Below are positions 1-7,185 of a DNA stretch of 19,048 nt, piece after piece. Each line of letters opens with the position of its first letter. Position 1 is the stretch's first letter. The translations under genes were made by a program, and so were the position numbers. Source of the stretch: CAYXVF01 sp964468125 (GTDB taxonomy: Bacteria > Myxococcota > XYA12-FULL-58-9 > CAYXVF01); the NCBI GenBank assembly GCA_964468125.1, contig CAYXVF010000113.1, forward strand, positions 1 through 19,048, given 5' to 3'. The notes beneath the pieces are model-generated. The model searched no databases and had not been told where the DNA came from. It saw only the letters and a list, made by a program, of their open reading frames with translations.

Positions 1-186
1 CGTCTGCTCGACGGGCGATGCGCTCGCGGGCACCTCGGGCGTGCCGCCTCCCATCTGCGTGAAGTAGACGCCGACCAGGATCACGATGATCACCGCCGCC
101 GCCAGGGTGAGACCGATGCCCTTGCGCCGGTCGGTCTTCAGATCCTGAATCAGCGCAGTGGTGTCGTAACGTCGGCGCGCGTTCAC
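1..186 (-). CDS. Membrane-anchored protein, N-terminal fragment (unassigned)
   Basis: This is the start of a minus-strand gene that leaves the window at the left edge. A GTG start lies 7 nt behind an AAAGGAG ribosome binding site, and the frame is open for 62 codons. The protein begins with a short charged stretch (residues 1-24, rich in Arg, Asp and Lys). A single hydrophobic helix follows at about residues 25-42 (GIGLTLAAAVIIVILVGVYF), then a small-residue, Pro/Ala-rich linker. This suggests a cytoplasmic N-terminus, one membrane span and an external domain outside the window. The upstream sulfatase gene on the same strand stops only 40 nt before this start, so the two are probably co-transcribed. 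No family can be named from this fragment. Confidence 0.7.
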   Translation of the reverse strand, partial: MNARRRYDTTALIQDLKTDRRKGIGLTLAAAVIIVILVGVYFTQMGGGTPEVPASASPVEQT

Positions 187-226
187 GTCGGGTCTCCTTT
201 GGTGACGTACACCTGAGGGTAGCAGC

Positions 227-1696
227 TCATTCGACGTAACCCAACGTTCGCAGTATCTCGACGGTTTCGTCGGTCAGCTCGGCGCGTCCGTTGCGAAGGT
301 CCAGTCGCTCCTGGCGCATCTTCTTGAGCTCGTCTCGAAAGAGCGCGACGAGCTCTGGCTCCTGACTCGCGAGGTCGCGCAGCTCCCGCGGGTCCTCCTT
401 CATGTCGTAGAGCTCTTCGAGTCCCTCTACGAACGGGTAGGACGGCTGAATGTAGTTGGTGCGCAGGTGGCGAATGTATTTGAAGCGCTCGCTGCGCAGC
501 GCCACCAAGTTCTTGCCCGCATGCTCGATGAACGCGAGCTTGGGCTGGACGACCTCTCCCTTGATCAGAGGCCAGAGGCTCTGCCCGCGAATCGCCTGGG
601 GCACAGGCAGGTCGAAGTACTCGAGGACTGTCGGCAGAATGTCGACGTGCTCGACGATATCCTGGACCTCGACGCCGTAGCGGGCGCTGCCCGGGAAGTA
701 CATGACGAGGGGAATGTGCACCGTCGGGTCGTAGAGACCCGTATGGACAAAGTGCATGCCGTGCTCACCCAGGGACTCGCCGTGGTCCGAGGTGAAAGTG
801 ATGGCGGTGCGGTGAAGTAGGTCGCGCTCGTCCATCGCGTCGAGGAGGCGCCCCACTTCGTCGTCCACGTAGGTGACCGCCCCTTGGTACTGGGCGAGGA
901 CGTAGTCGACGTCCGTGATCCCATCGAGCCACTGGTTGAAGAACGGATGGTCGGACATGTGCTTCGGGAGGAGCGGCCAGATGTTGGCAAGCGAGCGCTT
1001 GCGCGGATCGCGCTCGTCGTCGTCGTAATAGAAGCGATCGTAGGGAGGCGGCGGCTGGTAGGGCGTGTGGCAGTCGACGATGTGAAGGAAGGCCATGAAC
1101 GGTTTGTTTTGCCGCTCCGGCTCGTCGAGCCAGTCGAGAAACGCGTCGATGGAGCTGCCTGCGCGTCGCATGTAGCCCGACGGAACCACCGTGTCGAAGC
1201 CGCGTCCCAGGCCCGAGACCTCCGGGTTCATGTGCCGCATGTTCACCACTGCGAAGGTGTCGTAGCCCGCCTCACGAAACACCTCGGCCATGGTGGTGGG
1301 CTCGCTCCCGAGAGCCTCGAAATTCGAGTATACGTTGTGATCCTGGAGATAAAGACTCGTCATCATTGACGAATGGGACGGGCTCGTCGTCGACGAAGCG
1401 GAAAAAGCACGCTGAAAGAGCGCACCACCCGCAGCGAGTCGGTCGATACTAGGCGTGAGTATCCGCGCATGCCCGTAAGCACTGAGGTAGTCAGCGCGCA
1501 GGGTGTCTACGGAAATCAATATGTATCCAATGGGAGCGGCGTCTCCCACGGCGAGGGGGACGGGCGGTAGCTGGATGGCCGGCGGCTCAACAGGGAGATC
1601 GGTGCTCTCTACGGTGCTTTGGCACGCGCACGCGAGAATCCCAATGAGAGCCAGAGTGGTGTGGTGACGCACTACTCCAGGATAGCAAGGGCGCAC
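227..1696 (-). CDS. Sulfatase/alkaline-phosphatase-superfamily hydrolase, putative lipoprotein
   Basis: A 489-residue hydrolase of the sulfatase superfamily, probably cleaving sulfate or phosphate esters outside the cytoplasmic membrane. The N-terminus has a short hydrophobic core ending in Cys (TLALIGILACACQS), like a lipoprotein signal. Metal-site motifs are SVDTLRADY (Asp64), DCHTPY (His210) and TSDHGE (Asp304, His305). The C-terminus has the usual FKYIR and LYDMKEDPRELRDLA elements. The nucleophile position (C/S-x-P-S-R in formylglycine sulfatases) reads T-S-P-S-H, so residue 104 is Thr. It should therefore not depend on formylglycine conversion, and a phosphodiesterase or phosphotransferase role is as likely as sulfate removal. 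The start is uncertain: GTG at 1696 has no clear ribosome binding site, and a second in-frame GTG at 1672 would give a more compact signal peptide. Confidence 0.88.
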   Translation of the reverse strand: MRPCYPGVVRHHTTLALIGILACACQSTVESTDLPVEPPAIQLPPVPLAVGDAAPIGYILISVDTLRADYLSAYGHARILTPSIDRLAAGGALFQRAFSASSTTSPSHSSMMTSLYLQDHNVYSNFEALGSEPTTMAEVFREAGYDTFAVVNMRHMNPEVSGLGRGFDTVVPSGYMRRAGSSIDAFLDWLDEPERQNKPFMAFLHIVDCHTPYQPPPPYDRFYYDDDERDPRKRSLANIWPLLPKHMSDHPFFNQWLDGITDVDYVLAQYQGAVTYVDDEVGRLLDAMDERDLLHRTAITFTSDHGESLGEHGMHFVHTGLYDPTVHIPLVMYFPGSARYGVEVQDIVEHVDILPTVLEYFDLPVPQAIRGQSLWPLIKGEVVQPKLAFIEHAGKNLVALRSERFKYIRHLRTNYIQPSYPFVEGLEELYDMKEDPRELRDLASQEPELVALFRDELKKMRQERLDLRNGRAELTDETVEILRTLGYVE

Positions 1697-1807
1697 GGCG
1701 CCGCAAAAAACTGTGACGAGACCTACATCGGTCTCCTTGCAGGGATAGACTAAAACGCGCCAAGGTCAGGGACAGGCCGGTCGGCGCGTTCGTTTTGGAG
1801 CTATTAG

Positions 1808-2188
1808 ATGGCTAAAGAGCTGCAACCCCGCGACTATTTCGAGGTGATTCTTCCCGCGATGCTGAAGTGGAAGGGTCCTGCTGCGGCGGCTCTCGGATGT
1901 AACCTTCGTTTCGTCGTCACCGGCAAGGGTGGCGGCACGTGGACCATTCGACTTCGCCCGCCGGTCGCCTGCGTCGTTCAAGGCGCGGACTGGAAGCCCG
2001 ACCTCACGATCAAGATCGTTGCGGCGGAAATGGTGAACATGTTGAAGGGCACCTTCGACGCCCGCCAAGCCCTGATCGAGGGCAATGTCGAGCTCAACGG
2101 CGATCTCACCGTGCTGAAACGTGTCGGCTTCCTCTTCCAGGCCGGCGGTGGCAACGTCTCCCAGGTGCGCAGCAGCCGAGCAGGCTGA
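1808..2188 (+). CDS. SCP2 sterol-carrier-domain protein
   Basis: A 126-residue single-domain protein resembling the SCP2 (sterol carrier protein 2) lipid-binding fold. The sequence shows the alternating beta pattern of the family (LRFVVTGKGGGTWTIRL, then DLTIKIVAAEMVNMLKG) and the typical ending in which a 'G-x-v-x-l-x-G-D' strand (GNVELNGDLTVLKRV) precedes a C-terminal helix. SCP2 domains bind lipids or acyl chains in a hydrophobic tunnel; the ligand here is unknown. The ATG has a good GGAG ribosome binding site 7 nt upstream. It diverges from the sulfatase gene with 111 nt between the two starts, so both promoters must lie there. A soluble cytoplasmic protein is expected, since no signal peptide is visible. 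Confidence 0.8.
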   Translation: MAKELQPRDYFEVILPAMLKWKGPAAAALGCNLRFVVTGKGGGTWTIRLRPPVACVVQGADWKPDLTIKIVAAEMVNMLKGTFDARQALIEGNVELNGDLTVLKRVGFLFQAGGGNVSQVRSSRAG

Positions 2189-2582
2189 CCCGTAAAACCT
2201 GGTTTTCGACCGGCTTTTCGCCGGGACGTACGCAACCGCGAGCGACATTCACCGATATCGAACGTGGCCTTTCGGGGTCGATGTGTGAGGTTCCGGGACA
2301 AGAGCCTCACCTCCTTGGGGACCCATGCGTCCCTCGCAAAAAAATCTGGCCAAGTAGAACGGCGGCCGTGTATCAGGCTAAGGGGCCCGTGCGCGGGTCT
2401 CTCGGACGAGCCGCGAAGCCGCCATTCTATTCGCTGGATCGTGCCCCTCGAGACCTGAGGTTTAGACCTCGGAGAGGGACAGCGTGCACCACTGTAGTAT
2501 TTTGTGTGCAACTTTCGCACATCAAAATACATCAGCGGTCGATACGTTGGTCTACACGCACAGTTTGTTGCGGGGAAATGTA
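2189..2582. other. Long intergenic region with several inverted repeats
   Basis: These 394 bases contain no ORF I believe in. Just after the SCP2 stop are a small dyad (AAAACC-T-GGTTTT, 2194-2206) and a CCGGC/GCCGG hairpin (2210-2224) that may slow or end SCP2 transcription, although neither has a clean T tract. Further on are short GTGAGG/CCTCAC and GGGAC/GTCCC arms (about 2285-2332) followed by seven A residues. The last 90 bases are visibly richer in A and T and carry the stronger dyad listed separately, which fits a promoter and leader for the gene at 2583. A structured RNA is possible but I recognise no known family. Confidence 0.5.
2498..2529. promoter_or_regulatory. Near-perfect inverted repeat upstream of the 425-aa protein gene
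   Basis: The left arm TATTTTGTGTGC (2498-2509) and right arm GCACATCAAAATA (2517-2529) are complementary except for one extra base in the right arm; the spacer is AACTTTC. The dyad is AT-rich at its outer ends, centred about 70 nt before the ATG at 2583, and is followed by no T tract. This is more like an operator or leader hairpin than a terminator. It would fall inside the reading frame if the GTG at 2484 were the start, which argues for the downstream start. Confidence 0.5.
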
Positions 2583-3860
2583 ATGGGCGTAAGTGTCGAT
2601 AGCTCAAGGATTGCCGCATTTGTTCGCGAGTTTGCTGCGACCCCGGACGCGTCGGCGGCTACGCTTCCGAAGGCCGCCCAAAAGGCGGGTCTAGAGGACC
2701 GAGTGGTCCGCGAGGCACTCGCGTTCTGGACGTACCTCGAAAATACCCACGGGGGACGTCGCGCGGCCCAGCGTCACATTCGAAGCTCCGGCTCGAGCCT
2801 CGAGAGCGAAATTGGCTCGCACAATACCGGTCGAGCGCTGGGTGACCTCGGCGAGGCGGCCGAAGCCCTGAGAATGCAGCAAGGCTTGGAGGGTCTCGAA
2901 CAGGCGCGAGAGACCATCATGGCTCGCAATCTGACGATCCTAGCGGGCGAGCTGCACGATTACGTTGCCCAACTGCTCGAACAGCTGACCGGTGCGGTCA
3001 CTGCGGAGAAGCTCCTTGCCGCGGTGGAACGTGCGCGTGCTGCACCGCCTGAAGACGCGCCAACTCCCGCCAAGCTCGCCCTTCTCGCCACCTGGATCCG
3101 TGAAAGCAAAGAAGCGCGCGCCCCCACCGAGAAGGAGCTGCAGTGGTTCCTCCTCAACGGTGAAGCGTTTGCGATGGTGTTCTCCTCGAGCATTCGCGCC
3201 GCTGCCCTTTGGGGCGGCAACGAGGCCACGGGCTTGATGCTCGAAAACGTCAACACCCTCGCCGCGATGCTTCAGGAGCTCGGCTTTGGTTTCGGTGGCA
3301 AGAAACGCCGCGGCTCGCTCGCCCTGACCGCCCAAGAAACTCGCGCGATGGAGGAAGACGGGGTGATCCCCGAACACCTCAAGACCTCCACCGGTGGTGT
3401 CTTGAATGACGCCCTCGACGCACTCTCGAGCAACGATGAGCCCATGGGCGTAGACCTATTTGGCGCCCTCGGTCAGAGCCGGAGCCTGAAGTCCTTCGTG
3501 GACGAGGCCAAGATCGGACTCGACACGGTCTGGAAGAAGTCCGGGAGCTTGGACCAGGTCCTAAAGCACCTGGATTCAATTGCGGACAATGAAAGTCCGG
3601 ATGCGGTTGAGGTGCTTTCGCCTTGGCAGGCCAAGATGATCGCGGGCTACCTTCGGGAAGACCCGGAGCGTCGCGGCAAGCCGGGGGCGGCCCCCAGTGA
3701 GGCGCACCTGCAAGAGTTCCTGCGCAACCCGGAAGCAGTGCAGGACTATCTGCGCCCCGACTCGTTCTGCAGTAATTTCGCCACGGCGTTTTGCGCCTAC
3801 ACCGTGCAGATGACCGGTGCGATCTTGAGCGGCATTCAAGCGCTCGAACGCTCGCACTAA
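2583..3860 (+). CDS. Unassigned alpha-helical cytoplasmic protein (425 aa)
   Basis: I do not recognise this protein. It has no signal peptide or membrane segment and reads as mostly alpha-helical, with many Ala, Leu, Glu and Arg residues in amphipathic runs. A lower-complexity linker lies at about residues 50-80 (HGGRRAAQRH, SSGSSLESE). A Gly-rich loop followed by a basic patch (GFGFGGKKRRGS) is near residue 240. The C-terminal 50 residues hold the only Cys residues (FCSNFATAFCAY) and a hydrophobic helix. ATG at 2583 is preferred: it follows GCGGGGAAATGTA, which offers a GGGGA ribosome binding site, whereas the GTG at 2484 would place a strong dyad inside the coding sequence. It is followed after 28 nt by the cupin gene on the same strand, a likely operon. 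Confidence 0.72.
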   Translation: MGVSVDSSRIAAFVREFAATPDASAATLPKAAQKAGLEDRVVREALAFWTYLENTHGGRRAAQRHIRSSGSSLESEIGSHNTGRALGDLGEAAEALRMQQGLEGLEQARETIMARNLTILAGELHDYVAQLLEQLTGAVTAEKLLAAVERARAAPPEDAPTPAKLALLATWIRESKEARAPTEKELQWFLLNGEAFAMVFSSSIRAAALWGGNEATGLMLENVNTLAAMLQELGFGFGGKKRRGSLALTAQETRAMEEDGVIPEHLKTSTGGVLNDALDALSSNDEPMGVDLFGALGQSRSLKSFVDEAKIGLDTVWKKSGSLDQVLKHLDSIADNESPDAVEVLSPWQAKMIAGYLREDPERRGKPGAAPSEAHLQEFLRNPEAVQDYLRPDSFCSNFATAFCAYTVQMTGAILSGIQALERSH

Positions 3861-3888
3861 GCCAGTCGCCGCGCTATGTTCGCGCGTC

Positions 3889-4320
3889 ATGACCCCGCGC
3901 GAGATCATCGAGCGTTTAAAGATGGAGCCCCACCCGGAAGGCGGGTGGTACGCGGAGACCTGGCGGGAGCGCCCTGCGGGAGCCGAGCCGCGGGCCGCCG
4001 GCTCGTGCATCTATTTCCTCTTGGAACGGGGTCAGCGCTCGCACTGGCATCGGGTGGACGCGACCGAGATCTGGCACTTCCACTCCGGGGCAGGGCTCAC
4101 CCTGCGCCTTTCCGCGACCGACGAGAAACGCGCGACCGAGCATCGGCTGGGTCCAGACCTCGCCGCCGGCGAACGACCGCAGCTCATCGTCCCCGCCCAT
4201 CACTGGCAGGCCGCGGAAGCTCGGGAAGGCTGGTGCCTCGTGAGCTGTACTGTGAGCCCAGGCTTCGAATTCAGCGGATTCGAGATGGCGTCCCCCGGTT
4301 GGGAGCCCGGAGCCTCTTGA
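3889..4320 (+). CDS. Cupin-superfamily protein of the DUF985 (cupin_5) type
   Basis: A 143-residue single-domain cupin. The family signature HPEGGWYAET is at residues 15-24 and the strand motif SCIYFLL precedes the metal-binding loop. That loop reads HWHRVDATEIWHFHSG (His52, His54, Glu60 and His63/His65 are candidate metal ligands). The end carries the W-x-A...C-L-V-S-C-T-V-S-P-GFEFSGFEM pattern typical of this family. The biochemical function of DUF985 proteins is not settled, and a sugar- or small-molecule-binding role is only a guess. The length is close to that of a complete family member. The ATG at 3889 has no strong ribosome binding site and may rely on the gene 28 nt upstream. Its stop codon is separated from the stop of the convergent gshB by one base. 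Confidence 0.85.
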   Translation: MTPREIIERLKMEPHPEGGWYAETWRERPAGAEPRAAGSCIYFLLERGQRSHWHRVDATEIWHFHSGAGLTLRLSATDEKRATEHRLGPDLAAGERPQLIVPAHHWQAAEAREGWCLVSCTVSPGFEFSGFEMASPGWEPGAS

Positions 4321-4321
4321 G

Positions 4322-5266
4322 CTAGAGCGCGCGGTCGAGGATCACCTTTGCGAGGTCCGGGCCGCCGTGTCGCTTGAGCTCTTGAATCAGCGTGGGACTC
4401 GTCACGTTCACTTCGATCAACTTGCCCGCGATGACGTCGAGACCGGCGAAGAAGATGCCGTCTTCGCGGAGGCGCGCACCCATGGCGGCGGCGATCTCAC
4501 GGTCGTGGTCGGTGATCGCGGTCTCCGAGGTGGTCCCGCCGACGTGCACGTTACCCCGGTGGTCGTCTTCTGCCGGCGTGCGTTGGAGCACGGCAACGAG
4601 CTCGCCATCCACCATGAACAGACGCCGGTCGCCCTGCTTCGCCTCGGGTAAATACTCCTGGACGATCAGCGGCTGGCCGCCATCGTCGCTCAGCAGCTCG
4701 ACGATCGCATTGATGTTCGAGTCGCCGTCGCGCAGCCGCATCACGCCTTTGCCGCCGTGGCCGTCGAGAGGTTTCGCGACCGCTTGGCCGCCCACGCGGC
4801 TCAAGAATGCCTTTACGTCGGCGATGGAGGCGGTGACGAGCGTTTGCGGACAGAGATGGGCGAACTCGAGGGCGTAGAGCTTCTCGTTGGCGTTGCGAAT
4901 GCCGCGGGGGCTGTTCAAGACGCGCACCCCTCCCTCCTCAGCGAAGGTGAGCAACCAGGTGGTGTTGAGGTAGTGCTGGTCGAAGGGGGGATCGGTGCGA
5001 ATGAAGATCGCCCGGAAGCTCGACGCCACGGCGTGCACGTGCTCGAGCGTTTGATAGCAGTGCTCCGGGTCGTCTCGTACTTCGATCGCGCGTCCTCGCA
5101 GGAAGACCTCGTCGCCATCCAGGGAGATGTGCCCCGGATCGACGTGCACCAGGCCAATTCCGCGCGCCTGGGCCTCGCGCATCAGCGCGAAGCTCGTGTC
5201 CACGTGAATGTTCACCTTTTCCATCGGGTCCATGACGAAGGCGACCCGATTTGGCGTCTCAGACAT
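4322..5266 (-). CDS. gshB: Glutathione synthetase
   Basis: A 314-residue ATP-grasp enzyme that joins gamma-glutamylcysteine and glycine to make glutathione in the cytoplasm. The start VAFVMDPMEKVNIHVDTSFALMREAQARG is the GshB N-terminal signature (residues 8-36). Later come NSPRGIRNANEKLYAL (118-133), the ATP-grasp loop AVAKPLDGHGGKGVMRL (162-178), IVQEYLP and GDRRLFMVDGE (about 201-222). The metal and C-terminal motif IEVNVTSPTLIQEL is at 284-297. The length matches the proteobacterial enzyme. The frame extends to 5347, but ATG at 5266 has an AGAGG site about 9 nt upstream and starts exactly at the conserved region. No gshA is visible nearby. The gene diverges from hflX. Confidence 0.95.
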   Translation of the reverse strand: MSETPNRVAFVMDPMEKVNIHVDTSFALMREAQARGIGLVHVDPGHISLDGDEVFLRGRAIEVRDDPEHCYQTLEHVHAVASSFRAIFIRTDPPFDQHYLNTTWLLTFAEEGGVRVLNSPRGIRNANEKLYALEFAHLCPQTLVTASIADVKAFLSRVGGQAVAKPLDGHGGKGVMRLRDGDSNINAIVELLSDDGGQPLIVQEYLPEAKQGDRRLFMVDGELVAVLQRTPAEDDHRGNVHVGGTTSETAITDHDREIAAAMGARLREDGIFFAGLDVIAGKLIEVNVTSPTLIQELKRHGGPDLAKVILDRAL

Positions 5267-5306
5267 TTCGTTTGACCTCTCGTGCTGGTCTTCCCGGCCC
5301 TTTCTC

Positions 5307-5317
5307 CATACTGTATG
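5307..5317. promoter_or_regulatory. Small palindrome in the gshB-hflX divergent region
   Basis: CATAC-T-GTATG is an odd-length perfect palindrome located 41 nt before the gshB start and about 70-100 nt before the hflX start. It is bracketed by CTGGTC (about 5285) and GACCAG (5331-5336), a second pair of complementary arms. Its position between two divergent genes fits an operator or promoter element, but I cannot assign a regulator. Convincing -35/-10 pairs were not found for either gene. Confidence 0.3.
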
Positions 5318-5412
5318 AGCGGGATGGTTTGACCAGACTGCTCGCATGATAAGGCGAGCCGAAGGCGGAGGCGAGAGGCATCAGTCAGCAGGTTACCGGA
5401 AATACCGTCGGT

Positions 5413-7059
5413 TTGAAGCCGAGTCAGCGCAAAGCGCTCGAGCGGCTCTTTCGACGACGCGTCGCCCCCGACCGAATCGTCAACCTCGAGCTCGCCCGCC
5501 ATCTGGCCTGGGTCTCCCGCGAGATCGGCCGCCAAGTCGGCGTGCTGATCGACCGTCGGGGTCAGATCGAGCACGCCTTCGTCGGCGAGCCGAAGCGGAT
5601 CTACCTTCCGGAAATCGGTCGTGCCCGCGGTGGCCAGGCGCAGCTCCGAGGATTGCGCCATGTGCACACCGTGCTCGATGCGCCGAAGCTCGTCCAAGAA
5701 GACATCGCCGACTTGACCAAGCTGCGCCTCGACCTCGTGGCCACGCTCGGCGTGGACGAAGACGGGATGCCGCTCGGGGTCGACTACGCCTACCTCGCAC
5801 CGAGCGCCGACGTTCGACACCACAGCGAGAGCGCGCCGAGTGTTCAAGCCCTCGAGGTCGATTTTCGCGCTCTCGTGCGCGCGGTGGAGGAGGAGCTCTC
5901 CCGCCGCGGTCGTGCCCGCCGCGCGGACCACCAGCAGGCTCTTCTCGTGGGGGTCTACGCTGATCGCGTGGACGCTGAATGGCGTATGGAAGAGATGCAC
6001 GAGCTCTGCGCGACCGCCGGGGTCGAGGTCGCCGACAGTGTCGTGCAGCTGCGCGCCCGCCCGGATCCAAAGTTCGTCGTGGGCAAGGGCAAGCTCGAGG
6101 AGGTGGTGCTCCACGCTCTCGATCTGAACGCCGAGCTCGTCGTTTTCGATCACAACCTGACGCCGGCGCAGGCGCGTGCGATCGCGGCCTCTTCGGATCT
6201 TCGAGTCATTGACCGCACCCAGCTCATCCTCGACATCTTCGCGCAGCACGCGAGCAGCCGTGACGGTAAGCTGCAAGTGGAGCTCGCCCAGCTGAAATAC
6301 AACTTGCCGCGGCTCACGGATCTCGACGCGGGACTGTCTCGCCTGACGGGCGGCATCGGTGGCCGCGGGCCCGGTGAAACGAAGCTCGAAATAAATCGTC
6401 GCCGTGCGCGGGAGCGGATCGCGCGTCTCGAGCGGGAGATCGACAAGCTCTCGAGCGAGCGGTCTTTGCGTCGGCAGCGGCGGCACCGCAGCGACGTGCC
6501 GATCGTTTCCATCGTCGGCTACACGAACGCGGGCAAGTCCACGCTCTTGAACCGACTCACGGCAAGCAAGGTGACGGCCGAGGACAAGCTCTTCGCGACC
6601 CTCGACCCGACGAGTCGCCGTTTGCGCTTTCCAAAAGACCATGAAGCGGTGATCACGGACACGGTCGGATTCATTCGTGACCTGCCGCCGGATCTGATGA
6701 AGGCCTTTCGCGCGACGCTCGAAGAGCTCGAGTCCGCCGACCTCTTGCTGCACGTGATCGACATTTCGGACCCGCGTCGCGATGAGAAGCTCGAGACCGT
6801 GAACCAGGTCCTCGATGAGCTCGAGCTCTCGGGGATTCCGATGATCGTCGTGTTCAACAAGGCGGATCGGGTCGAGGCCTTCGAGGCCAACGCGCTCGCG
6901 CGTCGACAAGACGGCGTATCTGTCTCCGCGGTGGAGGGCACCGGGCTGCAACGCCTGGTACACCTGATCGCTCATCGCCTCTGGCAGGCGGAGGCGCTCC
7001 CGGAAGAGAGCGAGTGGGCGGAAGAGGCGCGTTTTGAGGTCTTCGGCGCCGCTGGCTAA
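5413..7059 (+). CDS. hflX: Ribosome-associated GTPase HflX
   Basis: HflX binds the ribosome and, in studied bacteria, splits stalled ribosomes during stress. Numbered from the TTG at 5413: N-terminal extension of about 175 residues; HflX N-domain with FVVGKGKLEE (221-230) and VVFDHNLTPAQ (243-253); the GGIGGRGPGETKLE hallmark (313-326); a coiled coil (about 327-350). The GTPase domain then has G1 GYTNAGKS (369-376), G2 DPTSR (398-402), G3 DTVGF (416-420), G4 NKAD (482-485) and G5 SAV. At 548 residues or more it is longer than the E. coli protein; the extension is typical of deltaproteobacterial-type HflX. The frame is open back to 5353, and the upstream codons encode a conserved-looking QVTGNTVG just before LKPSQ. 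The true start may therefore be upstream of the TTG, at a non-standard ATC codon at 5380 that sits 8 nt behind GGAGG. It converges on the YIP1-TlpA gene. Confidence 0.95.
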   Translation: MKPSQRKALERLFRRRVAPDRIVNLELARHLAWVSREIGRQVGVLIDRRGQIEHAFVGEPKRIYLPEIGRARGGQAQLRGLRHVHTVLDAPKLVQEDIADLTKLRLDLVATLGVDEDGMPLGVDYAYLAPSADVRHHSESAPSVQALEVDFRALVRAVEEELSRRGRARRADHQQALLVGVYADRVDAEWRMEEMHELCATAGVEVADSVVQLRARPDPKFVVGKGKLEEVVLHALDLNAELVVFDHNLTPAQARAIAASSDLRVIDRTQLILDIFAQHASSRDGKLQVELAQLKYNLPRLTDLDAGLSRLTGGIGGRGPGETKLEINRRRARERIARLEREIDKLSSERSLRRQRRHRSDVPIVSIVGYTNAGKSTLLNRLTASKVTAEDKLFATLDPTSRRLRFPKDHEAVITDTVGFIRDLPPDLMKAFRATLEELESADLLLHVIDISDPRRDEKLETVNQVLDELELSGIPMIVVFNKADRVEAFEANALARRQDGVSVSAVEGTGLQRLVHLIAHRLWQAEALPEESEWAEEARFEVFGAAG

Positions 7060-7130
7060 CGCCGCGCGCGCTCTATGAAGCGTGAGGAGTAGATGGGTGC
7101 CGCTGAGTGTTGCCGACACGTCCCGCCTTT

Positions 7131-7185
7131 TTGACGATTTTGCATCGAATTGCCAAAGCCCCGGCGGCCTATGTCAAATCGTCAA
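7131..7185. terminator. Inverted repeat between convergent hflX and YIP1-TlpA genes
   Basis: The arms TTGACGATTTTGCAT (7131-7145) and ATGTCAAATCGTCAA (7171-7185) match at 13 of 15 positions and enclose a 25-nt loop containing a GC-rich core. The right arm covers the stop codon of the minus-strand gene. The left arm is preceded by CCTTTTT. Its position between two gene ends fits a bidirectional transcription end, though the T tract is weak, so a processing or mRNA-stability role is also possible. Confidence 0.4.

Noticed and set aside
2264..2458. Short plus-strand ORF in the 2189-2582 gap
   Set aside because: The 64-residue product has no motif, the start lacks a ribosome binding site, and the Arg/Ser-rich composition looks like translated noncoding DNA.
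5307..5317. LexA box
   Set aside because: The palindrome has CATAC arms with a single central base and not the CTGT-N8-ACAG spacing of a proteobacterial LexA site.
5212..7119. Long minus-strand ORF (635 codons) opposite hflX
   Set aside because: It lies antisense to a gene with full HflX and GTPase motifs. Its translation has no recognisable domain and is rich in Arg, Glu, Leu and His, as expected for a shadow frame of GC-rich coding DNA.
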